This document shows, piece after piece, positions 1 to 8,636 of a DNA stretch of 64,000 bases. The stretch covers positions 248,001-312,000 of the forward strand of contig NZ_CP188319.1 of the NCBI RefSeq assembly GCF_050033475.1, written 5' to 3'. The notes beneath the pieces are model-generated. The model worked only from the letters and a program-made list of their open reading frames with translations, ran no database searches and had not been told where the DNA came from. The DNA comes from Cetobacterium sp050033475. Its GTDB lineage: Bacteria; Fusobacteriota; Fusobacteriia; Fusobacteriales; Fusobacteriaceae. Positions within the stretch are counted from its first letter, which is position 1. Each line of letters begins with the position of its first letter. The position numbers were made by a program, and so were the translations under genes.

Positions 1-1674
1 TCCTGGGAATGTATCTGGAAGCCCTCCCATATCACAAGATCCCTGTACATTATTTTGTCCTCTCAATGGATTTATTCCACCAAATTCTACTCCTATATTT
101 CCACAAAGTAGTGCTAAATTCGATAAACTCATTACTCCATTGGTTCCAGTCTTGTGTTGAGTAATTCCCATAGCATAAAATATAGATGCTCTATCACTTG
201 CATATATTCTCGCTGCTGCTTCTATTTTTTCCTGTGACACTCCACAGATTTCAGAAACATATTCAGGAGTATATTTAGCTACAAGTTCCTTTAAATTTTC
301 AAAATTTTCTGTATTTTTTTCAACATATTCTTTGTCATATAAATTTTCTTTGATGATTACATTCATCATTCCATTTATCAAAGCAATATTTGTTCCTAAT
401 TTAAGCTGTAAAAATACATCTGCTTCGTCTGCTAAATCTATTTCTCTTGGATCGGCAACAATCACTTTTGCTCCCTTTTCCTTAGCAGTTTTTATTTTTG
501 CTCCTATTACAGGATGATTTTCTCTCGGATTGGACCCAATCACAAATATTACTTTCGAATCTACAACCTCTTCTATACTATTAGTCATAGCTCCGCTTCC
601 TAATGTAGTTGCTAACCCGGCAACTGTTGAACTATGTCAAAGACGTGCACAATGGTCTACATTATTAGTCTTTAAAACAGCTCTAAATAATTTCTGGAAA
701 ATGAAATTATCTTCATTGGTACATCTTGCAGATGTAAGACCACCAAAAGCATCTCCTCCATAATTATTTTTTATTTTTGTCATTTTTTCTTTTATAGTTT
801 CATAAGCTTCTTCCCATGAGCATGGTACTAATTCTCCATTTTTTCTAATTAATGGTGTTTTTAATCTATCTGGATGGTTTACAAACTTATATCCAAATTT
901 TCCTTTTACACATAATAATCCATCATTGGGAGCTATATTTACAGGCTCAGCATCAACGATTATATTATTTTTTACTGAAAAATCTATTTGACATCCTACA
1001 CCGCAATAAGAACATGTTGTTCTTACAACTTTTGTTTCCCATTTTCTTGATTTAGTTTTATTTTTAGGTAATAATGCTCCTACTGGACATACACTTACAC
1101 AATTTCCACAAGATAAGCATTTAGTATTATTTATTTCTATATCAGCTTTAGTTCCTACATGTCTTTTTCCAGCTGTAGATTTTATTTCTAATATTTCACT
1201 ACATTGTAATTCCTTACAAATAGCTACACATTTTCCACAAGCTATACACTTATTTGGATTAATTGTATAAAATGGATTAGACGTATCTAAAGGTAAAGTT
1301 TCTTTACAATCATTTTTATATTGATGAACTTCATATTCATAACAATAATCTTGTAATTTACACTCTCCAGATTTTTCACATCCTAAACAATCTAAAGCAT
1401 GATTTTTAATAATACCTTCTAATACTACTTTTCTTGCTTCAATTACCCTATCACTATGAGTTTTAATTTCCATATTTTCTTCTACAGAGATTTCGCAAGC
1501 TTTTTGTAGTTGTCCATTTATTTCAACTACACATATTCCACAATTTTCTTCTTTAATTGCTATTCTTGAATCGTAACAGAAATTTGGAATTTCTATTTTT
1601 AATTGCTTTAATACTTCTATTACTTTTTCTTTTTTAGAAATTTCATAAGTTGTACCATTTATTTTAAGAATCAC
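1..1674 (-). CDS. fdhA: Selenocysteine-containing formate dehydrogenase alpha subunit (3' end beyond window)
   Basis: Molybdo/tungstopterin formate dehydrogenase catalytic subunit, oxidising formate to CO2 (or the reverse). The start is a GTG six bases after GGAGG. The reading frame gives 345 residues, then an in-frame TGA at 637-639, then continues open to base 1 with clear FdhF similarity (HSSTVAG, RGQNNVQGSCDMGGLPD). The motif around the TGA, DHCARL-U-H, matches the selenocysteine site of FdhH, so U346 should ligand the metal. The N-terminus carries a 2Fe-2S ferredoxin domain (C33, C45, C48, C60), a NuoG-like His-Cys site (H92, C96, C99, C105), two 4Fe-4S sets (C143-C153, C186-C196) and the pterin-domain cluster starting CSYCGVGC at 221. 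This layout is that of NAD(P)- or ferredoxin-linked soluble enzymes. Its electron-transfer partners are not in the window. It is divergent from a tungstate/MoeA operon. Confidence 0.93.
607..639 (-). promoter_or_regulatory. bacterial SECIS hairpin with Sec UGA codon
   Basis: On the minus strand the UGA (637-639) is followed after 11 bases by a perfect 6-bp stem, AGTTGC with GCAACT (607-612 and 620-625), closing a 7-base loop CGGGTTA that contains GGU. Distance and a loop with GGU fit the bacterial SECIS element bound by SelB. The in-frame protein continues with conserved FdhF sequence on both sides. The selAB/selC genes needed for decoding are not in the window. Confidence 0.85.
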
Positions 1675-1984
1675 TATTGTCCTCCTTATTCTTATTTTTG
1701 AATTTACCCTTCAGTATATTTCTTTTAAAATACTAGAAATATATAGTTTTATCATTTTTTTTCATGAATTACTGTATTATTTTTTGTATTTTTTTATTCT
1801 TTTTTATTTAAAAATTTATTTTTCTATAAAAATTTTGTCTTTCAAAAGAAAAACTATTACTTTTTTCCTTTTTTTCTTGTATAAAACAGCATCTTTTTCT
1901 TCAACTTTTTTTAATTTTTACTACCTTTGAAATTCTATCTTGAAAAAAGATATTAAATTAGTTACAATTATCACGAGGTGTTAA
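1675..1984. other. divergent intergenic region, fdhA / AraC regulator
   Basis: A 310-base, very AT-rich gap between divergently transcribed genes. It holds the fdhA ribosome site (AAGGAGG near 1681-1687, minus strand) and a plus-strand promoter candidate near 1940-1968. A minus-strand TTGAAG...TATACA pair near 1880-1908 has only a 15-base spacer and is a weak fdhA promoter candidate. I see no clear sigma-54 site and no strong long palindrome. It is the logical binding place for the adjacent AraC-type regulator. Confidence 0.5.
1940..1968 (+). promoter_or_regulatory. candidate sigma-70 promoter of AraC regulator operon
   Basis: TTGAAA (1940-1945), 17-base spacer, TACAAT (1963-1968). It would start transcription about 10 bases before the ATG at 1985, putting the GAGGTG ribosome site at the very 5' end of the message, so the true start of transcription may lie elsewhere. 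Confidence 0.4.
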
Positions 1985-3232
1985 ATGAATAAAGGATTAA
2001 TAAATAATTTTGAAGATTTAATAAAATCTTTTGACAAAAATCTTTACTATGATTATCTAAAAATTTTGGATATTTATAAATTTTTTATTGAAACTGTACA
2101 AGATTTTTCTATAGAAGATCAACTGGAAATAATATCTTTTTTTTATAAAAAAGTATTAAATCCCAATTATTGCCTATATGATATTCTTATTTCTAAGGAT
2201 AAATTTGTTTTTTCTAATAATAAATTTAAAGAAAAAGTTTTTTTATTATCATTAGAATATTTTCAAAATAGAATTTTATATCAAATGTCTCATAGAGAAG
2301 CCATTAATTCTATTGAAACAAATAATTGTAACTATCCGAATTTATTGATTGCTTTTTTAAAAAATAATTCTGAAACTTTAGAGAATATTTTTGAAATCAA
2401 TAAAGATTTATTCCACGAACAACTTGAAAAACTTACACATGAACGAGACTTTTTTGAAATATATTCTGGTACTTACTGCGATGCTATTCTTATTAAGAAA
2501 AATTTTTTCAAAGATTTTTCACCATCTTTATTTTCAGGAGCAGGATTAATTGTTAGATTTTGCAAATTAGGACAAATTGGTTTTAAAAAACATAATATTT
2601 TATTAAATGAAAATGAAGCGTTAATAACTAGAGGATTATCCCTAGGAGAATATAAAGTTTTAACTCATGATGTTCATTATTTAACAATTCAAATAAAAGA
2701 AAAATTTTTTAAAGATTTCAATGTAACTTTGGATCAATGTTTAATTAGAAAATTACCTTGGAAAATTGATGATGAATCCTTTGCTTTTTTTCATAATTTT
2801 AATCAACTGAAAAATCATAAAATTTTAATATTAAATTTTCTTAGTAAAATTGTTTTAGAGCTTCTTAACGAACATCATAAAATAGACTTTAAAGTCTTAT
2901 CAAACGATAATATTTTAAAAATAGTTGAATTTATTGATGAAAATTTAGAAAAAGATATTTCTGTCAATCAAATACAAAAAGAATTTTACTTAAATAAAAA
3001 TAATCTTTCTGAGCTATTTAAAATTAATTTTGGAGTTTCTCCATTAAAATTTATTTTAAATAAAAAACTTGAAAGAGCATCTGTTTTACTTTTAGAAACT
3101 AATCTTTCCATTACAGAAATAGCTCTTAAACTTAATTTTTCAAATTTAGGAAAATTTTCATCTAGCTTTAAAAATAAATATTTTTATACACCGTTACAAT
3201 TTAAGAAAAAATTCGAAAAATTAAGAAAATAA
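1985..3232 (+). CDS. AraC/XylS-family transcriptional regulator
   Basis: A 415-residue protein with a C-terminal AraC-type double helix-turn-helix of about 100 residues (from about 310: ISVNQIQKEFYLNKNNLSELF, then the second helix pair ending FSNLGKFSSSFKNKYFYTPLQF). This is the classic DNA-binding half of the family. The first 300 residues match no domain I recognise; they may sense a ligand. The gene is divergent from fdhA and 18 bases ahead of moeA, heading the cofactor/tungstate operon. The natural inference is control of formate dehydrogenase and/or tungstate uptake in response to metal, formate or another signal. The start is supported by GAGGTG six bases or so upstream. Confidence 0.8.
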   Translation: MNKGLINNFEDLIKSFDKNLYYDYLKILDIYKFFIETVQDFSIEDQLEIISFFYKKVLNPNYCLYDILISKDKFVFSNNKFKEKVFLLSLEYFQNRILYQMSHREAINSIETNNCNYPNLLIAFLKNNSETLENIFEINKDLFHEQLEKLTHERDFFEIYSGTYCDAILIKKNFFKDFSPSLFSGAGLIVRFCKLGQIGFKKHNILLNENEALITRGLSLGEYKVLTHDVHYLTIQIKEKFFKDFNVTLDQCLIRKLPWKIDDESFAFFHNFNQLKNHKILILNFLSKIVLELLNEHHKIDFKVLSNDNILKIVEFIDENLEKDISVNQIQKEFYLNKNNLSELFKINFGVSPLKFILNKKLERASVLLLETNLSITEIALKLNFSNLGKFSSSFKNKYFYTPLQFKKKFEKLRK

Positions 3233-3250
3233 CAACTTTATGGAGGATAT

Positions 3251-4453
3251 ATGCATTTTTTTAAAACTATCTCTGTTGAAGAAGCTTTAGATAAAATTTC
3301 TAATAATAAAGTAATTAAAGAAACTCTTGAGCTTTTATCCTTAGAAAATTCTCTAAATCGAGTTCTAGGAGAAGATATCTACTCTCCTATTGATCTACCT
3401 AGTTTTAATAGATCATTAGTTGATGGCTATGCTGTATTGGCTGAAGATACTTTTGGAGCTTCCGAAAGTTTTCCCTCTCTTTTAAATTTAAAAGGTGAAA
3501 TTAAAATGGGAGAATATAATGCTACTTCTATCAGTCATGGAGAAACTTTATATGTACCTACAGGAGCAATGATTCCTAATAATTCAAATGCTGTGGCTAT
3601 GATTGAAGATTGTGATAAATTAGGAAATGAAATTTTAAATTATAAATCTTTAGGAATTAATAATAATATTATTTCTAAAGGTCAAGAAATTGAAAAAAAT
3701 AAAATATTATTGAAAAAAAATACACTAATTACTCCATATCATATTGCTGTTCTAGCTTCTGTAGGAATTTCAAAAATTAAAGTATTTTCTAAATTACAAG
3801 TTTCTATAATCTCAACTGGAGATGAAATTATTCCCATTGATAAAGAACTTCCTTTGGGAGGAATTTATGACATAAATACTTATCTTTTAAAATCCTATGT
3901 GGAATCTTTAGGTGGAAATATTGTTAAAACACAATTAGTAAAAGATAACGAAGAACTTTTAAACTCCGCTTTAAAAGAATCTATTAAAAAAAGTGATTTA
4001 GTTTTAATTTCTGGTGGAAGCTCAGTTGGGGTTAGAGATTTTACAAAAAAATCTATTGAAAATTTAAATGGAGAAATTCTTGCCCATGGACTTTCTGTCA
4101 AGCCTGGTAAACCTGCAATTTTAGCTAAATGCAACGATTGCTTTATTATTGGATTACCTGGCCATCCTCAATCTGCTATAAATGTATTTAGAATTTTTCA
4201 AAATTCTTTTTTTAATATAAAGCAACATTTTACTTATGGAATTTTAGAAGAAAATCTTTCTGGAGATACTGGAAAAAAAACTTATATCAATGTATCTCTC
4301 CATGAAATTAATGAAGAAATTTATATAAAACCTATTTTAAGTAAATCCAGTATGGTTAGACCCTTAATTGATAGTGATGGATATATTATTATTCCAGAAT
4401 ATAAAGAAGGATTTTATAAAGGTGAAAGGATAAAGGTTTATTTTAATGTCTAG
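3251..4453 (+). CDS. moeA: molybdopterin molybdotransferase MoeA (first copy)
   Basis: MoeA inserts molybdate or tungstate into adenylylated molybdopterin, the last general step of cofactor synthesis in the cytoplasm. The 400-residue length is typical. Motifs visible: N-terminal LNRVLGEDIYSPIDLPSFNRS with DGYA, the pterin-binding core STGDEI, SGGSSVGVRD, PGKPAIL and GLPGHPQSA, and a C-terminal beta domain ending in the usual VKV-like strand. GGAGG precedes the ATG. It overlaps the next moeA by 8 bases, so the two are translationally coupled. It sits with tungstate import genes and opposite a formate dehydrogenase, which suggests tungsten as the metal. Confidence 0.92.
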   Translation: MHFFKTISVEEALDKISNNKVIKETLELLSLENSLNRVLGEDIYSPIDLPSFNRSLVDGYAVLAEDTFGASESFPSLLNLKGEIKMGEYNATSISHGETLYVPTGAMIPNNSNAVAMIEDCDKLGNEILNYKSLGINNNIISKGQEIEKNKILLKKNTLITPYHIAVLASVGISKIKVFSKLQVSIISTGDEIIPIDKELPLGGIYDINTYLLKSYVESLGGNIVKTQLVKDNEELLNSALKESIKKSDLVLISGGSSVGVRDFTKKSIENLNGEILAHGLSVKPGKPAILAKCNDCFIIGLPGHPQSAINVFRIFQNSFFNIKQHFTYGILEENLSGDTGKKTYINVSLHEINEEIYIKPILSKSSMVRPLIDSDGYIIIPEYKEGFYKGERIKVYFNV

Positions 4454-6338
4454 AAATATATATATTGATAATACAAATGTTGAAAAAGCTCTTGATTTTT
4501 TTCTTTCTAAATTATCATTAAAAAGAAAAACAGAAAAAATTTCAGTTTTAGATAGCCTTGGAAGAGTTTTAAGCAAATCTATATTTGCACAAAAATCATC
4601 TCCTAACTATTCCGCTTCAGCCATGGACGGAATTTTTTTATGGGCTGAAAAAACTTATACTGCAACTGAAACTTCCCCTGTATTTTTAAAAGCTGAAGAT
4701 GATTTTATTTATTTAAATACAGGTAATCCTATCGATTACTCCAAGGGGAATTCCGTTATTATGATTGAAGATGTTATTCCTCAAGAAAATGGAACCATTA
4801 AATTAATTAAAAGTGCAAAACCTTGGCAAAATATTCGTCCTATTGGAGAAGATATTGTCCAAGGAGAAATGATTTTAAAAGAAAATCATGTAATTCGTCC
4901 TCATGACCTTGGTGCTCTTATTTCTTCAATGATTAAAGAGATTGAAGTCATAAAAAAACCTCGAGTAGCTATTATTCCAACAGGAGATGAAATAGTTGAT
5001 ATTTTTAAAGAAGAATTTAGAGAAAATTCTATTATAGATTCTAATTCCTATGTTTTTTATAATTTGCTTAAAGAATGGGGAGCTGACCCTATAATTTTAC
5101 CAAAGGTATCTGATAATTTAGATTTAATTGCTACTTCAATTAATGAGGCATCTAAAAAATATGATTGTGTCTTAATTTCTGCAGGTTCCTCTGCTGGAAG
5201 TAAAGATTATACAAAATCAGCTATTGAAACCTTTGGAGAAGTATTTATTCATGGTGTTGCTTTAAAGCCTGGTAAACCAACTATTTTAGGAGCTTGCAAT
5301 CATACTCCTGTTATAGGAATCCCTGGTTATCCTGTTTCAGCTTTTATGGCAATGGAAACTTTTTTAAAACCTATAATTAATTTTCTAACTTCGATGAAAC
5401 CTGAAGAATCATTTATCCACGGTCAACTGTCTAAAACTATTGTTTCTAGTTTAAAACATAAGGAATTAATAAGAGTAGCTCTTCACTTTATTGACGATAA
5501 ACTTCTTGTAACTCCTCTATCTAGAGGAGCTGGAATAACTATGAGTTTAGTTAAAGCAGATGGTATTTTAGAAGTTCCACAAAATATTGAAGGTATTTCC
5601 CAAGGAGAAATGGTAAAAGTTAAATTATTAAAACCTTTATCTGAAATCAAAGATTATCTCATTTCAATAGGGAGTCATGATATTATTATGGATTTAATTT
5701 CAGATAAAATTAAACTAACTTCTACTCATGTAGGTAGTTTTGGCGGGATTTTAGCAGTAAAAACTGGTAAAACTCATTTAGCTCCTATACATATTTTAGA
5801 TGAAGACAAGGGAACATATAATATTGAAATTATAAAAAAATATTTTCCTAATAATGAGGTTGCAATCATTAAGGGCATTAGAAGAACTCAAGGAATTATT
5901 GTGGAAAAAAATAATCCTCTTAATATTACTTCTTTAAAAGATTTAACAAAATCTAATATTTATTTCTTTAATCGTCAAAGAGGTGCAGGTACTAGAATTC
6001 TTTTAGACCATTTATTAAAAAAAGAAAATATTTCACCTAAAGAAATTAACGGCTATGAACGAGAAGGAAATACTCATTTAGAAGTAGCTATGGCTATTAA
6101 AACAGGTATAGCTAATTGTGGTCTAGGAATTCAGGAATCTGCTCATATTACTAATTTAGATTTTATTCCATTAAAAGAAGAAGAATATGATTTTCTAGTT
6201 CTAAAATCTAAACTTCAAGACCCTAAAATTCAAGAATTTATAAATTTCTTAAAATCTGAATTTTTTAATATTAAAATAACTTCTCTTCCTGGATATAGTT
6301 TAAAAAATCCTGGAGAGGTGATTTTAATCCATGACTAA
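4446..6338 (+). CDS. moeA: MoeA fused to a periplasmic-binding-protein-like domain (second copy)
   Basis: A 630-residue protein in two parts. Residues 1 to about 400 form a full MoeA (SAMDGIFLW, PTGDEIVD, SAGSSAGSKD, KPGKPTILG, GIPGYPVSA). Residues about 405-630 resemble the substrate-binding domain of the LysR/PBP type (SIGSHDIIMDL, RQRGAGTRILLD, AVAMAIKTGIANCGLGIQ). This fusion is known in anaerobes and archaea and is often annotated MoeA/LysR substrate-binding; the extra domain is thought to bind molybdate/tungstate or a related ligand. Two MoeA copies side by side may divide molybdenum and tungsten insertion. Gene overlaps at both ends (8 bases each) show tight coupling. Confidence 0.9.
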   Translation: MSRNIYIDNTNVEKALDFFLSKLSLKRKTEKISVLDSLGRVLSKSIFAQKSSPNYSASAMDGIFLWAEKTYTATETSPVFLKAEDDFIYLNTGNPIDYSKGNSVIMIEDVIPQENGTIKLIKSAKPWQNIRPIGEDIVQGEMILKENHVIRPHDLGALISSMIKEIEVIKKPRVAIIPTGDEIVDIFKEEFRENSIIDSNSYVFYNLLKEWGADPIILPKVSDNLDLIATSINEASKKYDCVLISAGSSAGSKDYTKSAIETFGEVFIHGVALKPGKPTILGACNHTPVIGIPGYPVSAFMAMETFLKPIINFLTSMKPEESFIHGQLSKTIVSSLKHKELIRVALHFIDDKLLVTPLSRGAGITMSLVKADGILEVPQNIEGISQGEMVKVKLLKPLSEIKDYLISIGSHDIIMDLISDKIKLTSTHVGSFGGILAVKTGKTHLAPIHILDEDKGTYNIEIIKKYFPNNEVAIIKGIRRTQGIIVEKNNPLNITSLKDLTKSNIYFFNRQRGAGTRILLDHLLKKENISPKEINGYEREGNTHLEVAMAIKTGIANCGLGIQESAHITNLDFIPLKEEEYDFLVLKSKLQDPKIQEFINFLKSEFFNIKITSLPGYSLKNPGEVILIHD

Positions 6339-6588
6339 AAAATATGAACTTTCCTTTGAAATTATCTCTTTCAAAAAAAAATATTCTAAATGTGATTTTT
6401 TTTGTTACGAAAAATTTCATAGTGATTTTCAAATTTCTTTAAATTATTTACCTAAAATAGGTGAAGAATTATTAATCAATAATAAACTAATTATAGTGCA
6501 AGACTATAAAAAATGTTTTCCACAATGTACTATGGCTAAAAATTTATGTTACTTAAAAAATTCCATTTTTTATGGAAAATATAAATAA
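6331..6588 (+). CDS. small Cys-containing protein, possible MOSC C-terminal-like
   Basis: An 85-residue protein overlapping the end of moeA by 8 bases and 26 bases before tupA, so clearly part of this operon. No confident family. The second half (GEELLINNKLIIVQDYKK, then CFPQC, a third Cys at 73, and IFYGK near the end) resembles in order and spacing the last third of MOSC-domain proteins, which have a K-x-C-x3-C segment, another Cys and a final IF-A-R/K strand. MOSC domains act in molybdenum-cofactor sulfuration or transfer. If so, this is an extremely reduced version. No signal peptide or membrane segment is seen. Confidence 0.5.
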   Translation: MTKKYELSFEIISFKKKYSKCDFFCYEKFHSDFQISLNYLPKIGEELLINNKLIIVQDYKKCFPQCTMAKNLCYLKNSIFYGKYK

Positions 6589-6614
6589 ATTATAATATTG
6601 GAGGATTTTATTCT

Positions 6615-7403
6615 ATGAGAAAATTATTTACTTTACTTGGAGCAATGGCAATTACATTTTCAGCCTTTGCAGGAGAAATCTTAATGGGAACAACTACTTC
6701 CCTTGATAATACAGGATTTCTTAAAGTTGTTAAGGAAAAATTAAAGGAAGAAAAGGGTATCGATCTTAATTGGATTGCTAGAGGTACTGGTGAAGCTTTA
6801 GCTCTTGGAAAAAGAGGAGATGTTGATGTTCTTTTTGTTCATGATAAAAAAAGAGAGCAACAATTTATCGCTGATGGATATGGTACTAAAAGACATGAGT
6901 TAATGTATAACTATTTTGTTTTAGTAACAACAGAGGATAACGATATTTCAACATTTCCTAAGGATTTAAACTCAGCAATGACTAAAATTGCTAAGGAAAA
7001 TTTAATTTTTGTTTCTAGAGGAGATAATTCTGGTACTCACTCTAAGGAAAAATCTGTTTGGAAAGCTGTTAATATTACTCCTAATTTTTCTAACTATAAA
7101 TCTGCTGGAACAGGAATGGGAAAAACTTTAAATATGACTTCTGAACTTGGAGGATATACTATATCCGATTATGGAACTTTTGAAACTTTAAAAAATAAAT
7201 TTGGTTTAAAAAATATTCCATTATCTGGTAAAGAATCATTAAAAAATACATATTCTATAGTTGAACTATCTAATGTTGATCCTAGTAAAAAAGCAGATAT
7301 ACAAACTTTCATTGAATTTATGAACTCTCCTGAAATGTTAACTATAATTGATAATTATGGAAAAAATACCATAGGAACTAATTTATTCTTCAGAGATAAA
7401 TAA
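6615..7403 (+). CDS. tupA: tungstate ABC transporter substrate-binding protein TupA
   Basis: Periplasmic oxyanion-binding protein. A signal peptide (MRKLFTLLGAMAITFSAFA) is followed by the family motif TTTSLDNTG, near 27-35, where the Thr/Ser residues bind the anion, and by RGTGEAL and SRGDNSGTH, which are hallmarks of the TupA/WtpA-unrelated tungstate group. Length 262 matches TupA. It is followed directly by a permease and an ATPase, forming a complete importer. The family is known for high selectivity for tungstate over molybdate, which fits a tungsten-dependent formate dehydrogenase next door; the exact metal choice is inference. Confidence 0.9.
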   Translation: MRKLFTLLGAMAITFSAFAGEILMGTTTSLDNTGFLKVVKEKLKEEKGIDLNWIARGTGEALALGKRGDVDVLFVHDKKREQQFIADGYGTKRHELMYNYFVLVTTEDNDISTFPKDLNSAMTKIAKENLIFVSRGDNSGTHSKEKSVWKAVNITPNFSNYKSAGTGMGKTLNMTSELGGYTISDYGTFETLKNKFGLKNIPLSGKESLKNTYSIVELSNVDPSKKADIQTFIEFMNSPEMLTIIDNYGKNTIGTNLFFRDK

Positions 7404-7404
7404 A

Positions 7405-8037
7405 ATGGAAATATTACAAATAGTTTTACTATCTCTAAGAGTCAGTGCTACTGCTTCTATTTTAAGCTTTATTCTAGGGTTTATAATTAGTTATTTTCTA
7501 TTTATAAATAACTTTAAAGGAAAAAAATTTCTTATTGATATAATAACCGCTCTTACTGGTGTACCCACTGTAATTTTCGGATTAATTATTTTACTTATGC
7601 TGTCTAGAAAGGGGCCTCTAGGTCCCTTAGGACTCCTATTTACACCTACAGCTATAATTATTGCTCAATTTTTTCTATTATTACCTTTAATTATAACCTT
7701 ATCTTTAGAACTTTTTTTAGGTAAAGGTTCTGAGTTAATAGAGTTAACTCAACTTCTTTATATTCCCAAAAAGAAAATTCCTTATTTATTTTTTAAAGAA
7801 CTAAAAAAACCTTTAATTACAATTTTCTTTTTAGGATTTTCAAGGGCTATATCTGAAGTAGGAGCTGTATCTTTAGTTGGAGGAAATATTGAGGGGGAAA
7901 CTAGAGTTATGACAACATATATTGCCTTATCAACCTCTATGGGAAATTATAATACTTCGATTATTTTAGGATGGATTCTTTTTGGAATATCTTTTTCTAT
8001 TAATTTTATTTTAAAAAAAGGAGCAAAAAATGATTAA
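7405..8037 (+). CDS. tupB: tungstate ABC transporter permease TupB
   Basis: Inner-membrane permease of 210 residues with about five hydrophobic segments, and the EAA-type loop GFSRAISEVGAVSLVGGN (about residues 144-161) that docks the ATPase. It starts one base after the tupA stop, and its last codons overlap the tupC start by 8 bases. Length and order are typical of TupB. It passes tungstate from TupA into the cytoplasm. Confidence 0.9.
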   Translation: MEILQIVLLSLRVSATASILSFILGFIISYFLFINNFKGKKFLIDIITALTGVPTVIFGLIILLMLSRKGPLGPLGLLFTPTAIIIAQFFLLLPLIITLSLELFLGKGSELIELTQLLYIPKKKIPYLFFKELKKPLITIFFLGFSRAISEVGAVSLVGGNIEGETRVMTTYIALSTSMGNYNTSIILGWILFGISFSINFILKKGAKND

Positions 8038-8608
8038 AATTAAAAATGTAAAAAAATATTATAATCATCGTTTAATTTTAGATATTCCTTATTTAGAATT
8101 TCATCCAGGAAAAATATATTCCATAATTGGGAAAAATGGAATTGGTAAATCTACTCTTTTTAGAATTATCTTTGGATTAGAAACCTATTCTGAAGGTTCT
8201 ATTGAAAAACCTTCCCTAGAAAATATTATATTTAATACTCAAAAACCTTTATTTTTTAATGGAACTGTAAAATATAATTTATTTGAACCTTTTAAATTAA
8301 AAAACTTAGAATTTCCTTACTCATATTATGAATCCTTAATAAAAATATTTAATATTGAATTTTTACAAGAAAGTAATATTAAATCTCTTTCTTGTGGAGA
8401 AAAAGCCAAAGTTCAATTTATTAGAACTCTTCTATTTAATAAAGATTATCTTCTTTTAGATGAACCGACAGCTAGCACAGATAAAGAAACTACTAATTTA
8501 ATTTTAAAATATATTCTTAAAGAAAAGGAAAAAAATAAATGTATTATCATTATTAGTCATAATAGCTCTGGTATTTTAGAAATAAGTGATGAAACTATTA
8601 CACTATAA
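8030..8608 (+). CDS. tupC: tungstate ABC transporter ATP-binding protein TupC
   Basis: ATPase of the importer, 192 residues. Walker A GKNGIGKS (about 34-41), a Q-loop NTQKP, signature LSCGEKAKVQ, Walker B LLLDEPTAS and the H-loop IISHN are all present. The signature is LSCGE rather than LSGGQ, and the protein stops soon after the H-loop, so it is a minimal nucleotide-binding domain with no regulatory tail such as the C-terminal molybdate-binding domain of ModC. A terminator hairpin lies right after the stop. Confidence 0.88.
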   Translation: MIKIKNVKKYYNHRLILDIPYLEFHPGKIYSIIGKNGIGKSTLFRIIFGLETYSEGSIEKPSLENIIFNTQKPLFFNGTVKYNLFEPFKLKNLEFPYSYYESLIKIFNIEFLQESNIKSLSCGEKAKVQFIRTLLFNKDYLLLDEPTASTDKETTNLILKYILKEKEKNKCIIIISHNSSGILEISDETITL

Positions 8609-8636
8609 AAAAATGGAAGATAATCTTCCATTTTTT
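8605..8636. terminator. bidirectional terminator, tupC / FeoC-like gene
   Basis: Stem AAAAAATGGAAGA with TCTTCCATTTTTT around a TAA loop, flanked by A and T tracts, so it can act on both converging genes. Confidence 0.85.

Noticed and set aside
530..763. Plus-strand 77-residue reading frame
   Set aside because: Antisense to the formate dehydrogenase gene, no ribosome site, composition of a shadow frame.
637..1674. Truncated formate dehydrogenase (stop at 637-639)
   Set aside because: The stop is TGA in the exact Sec context, with conserved sequence continuing in the same frame and a SECIS hairpin.
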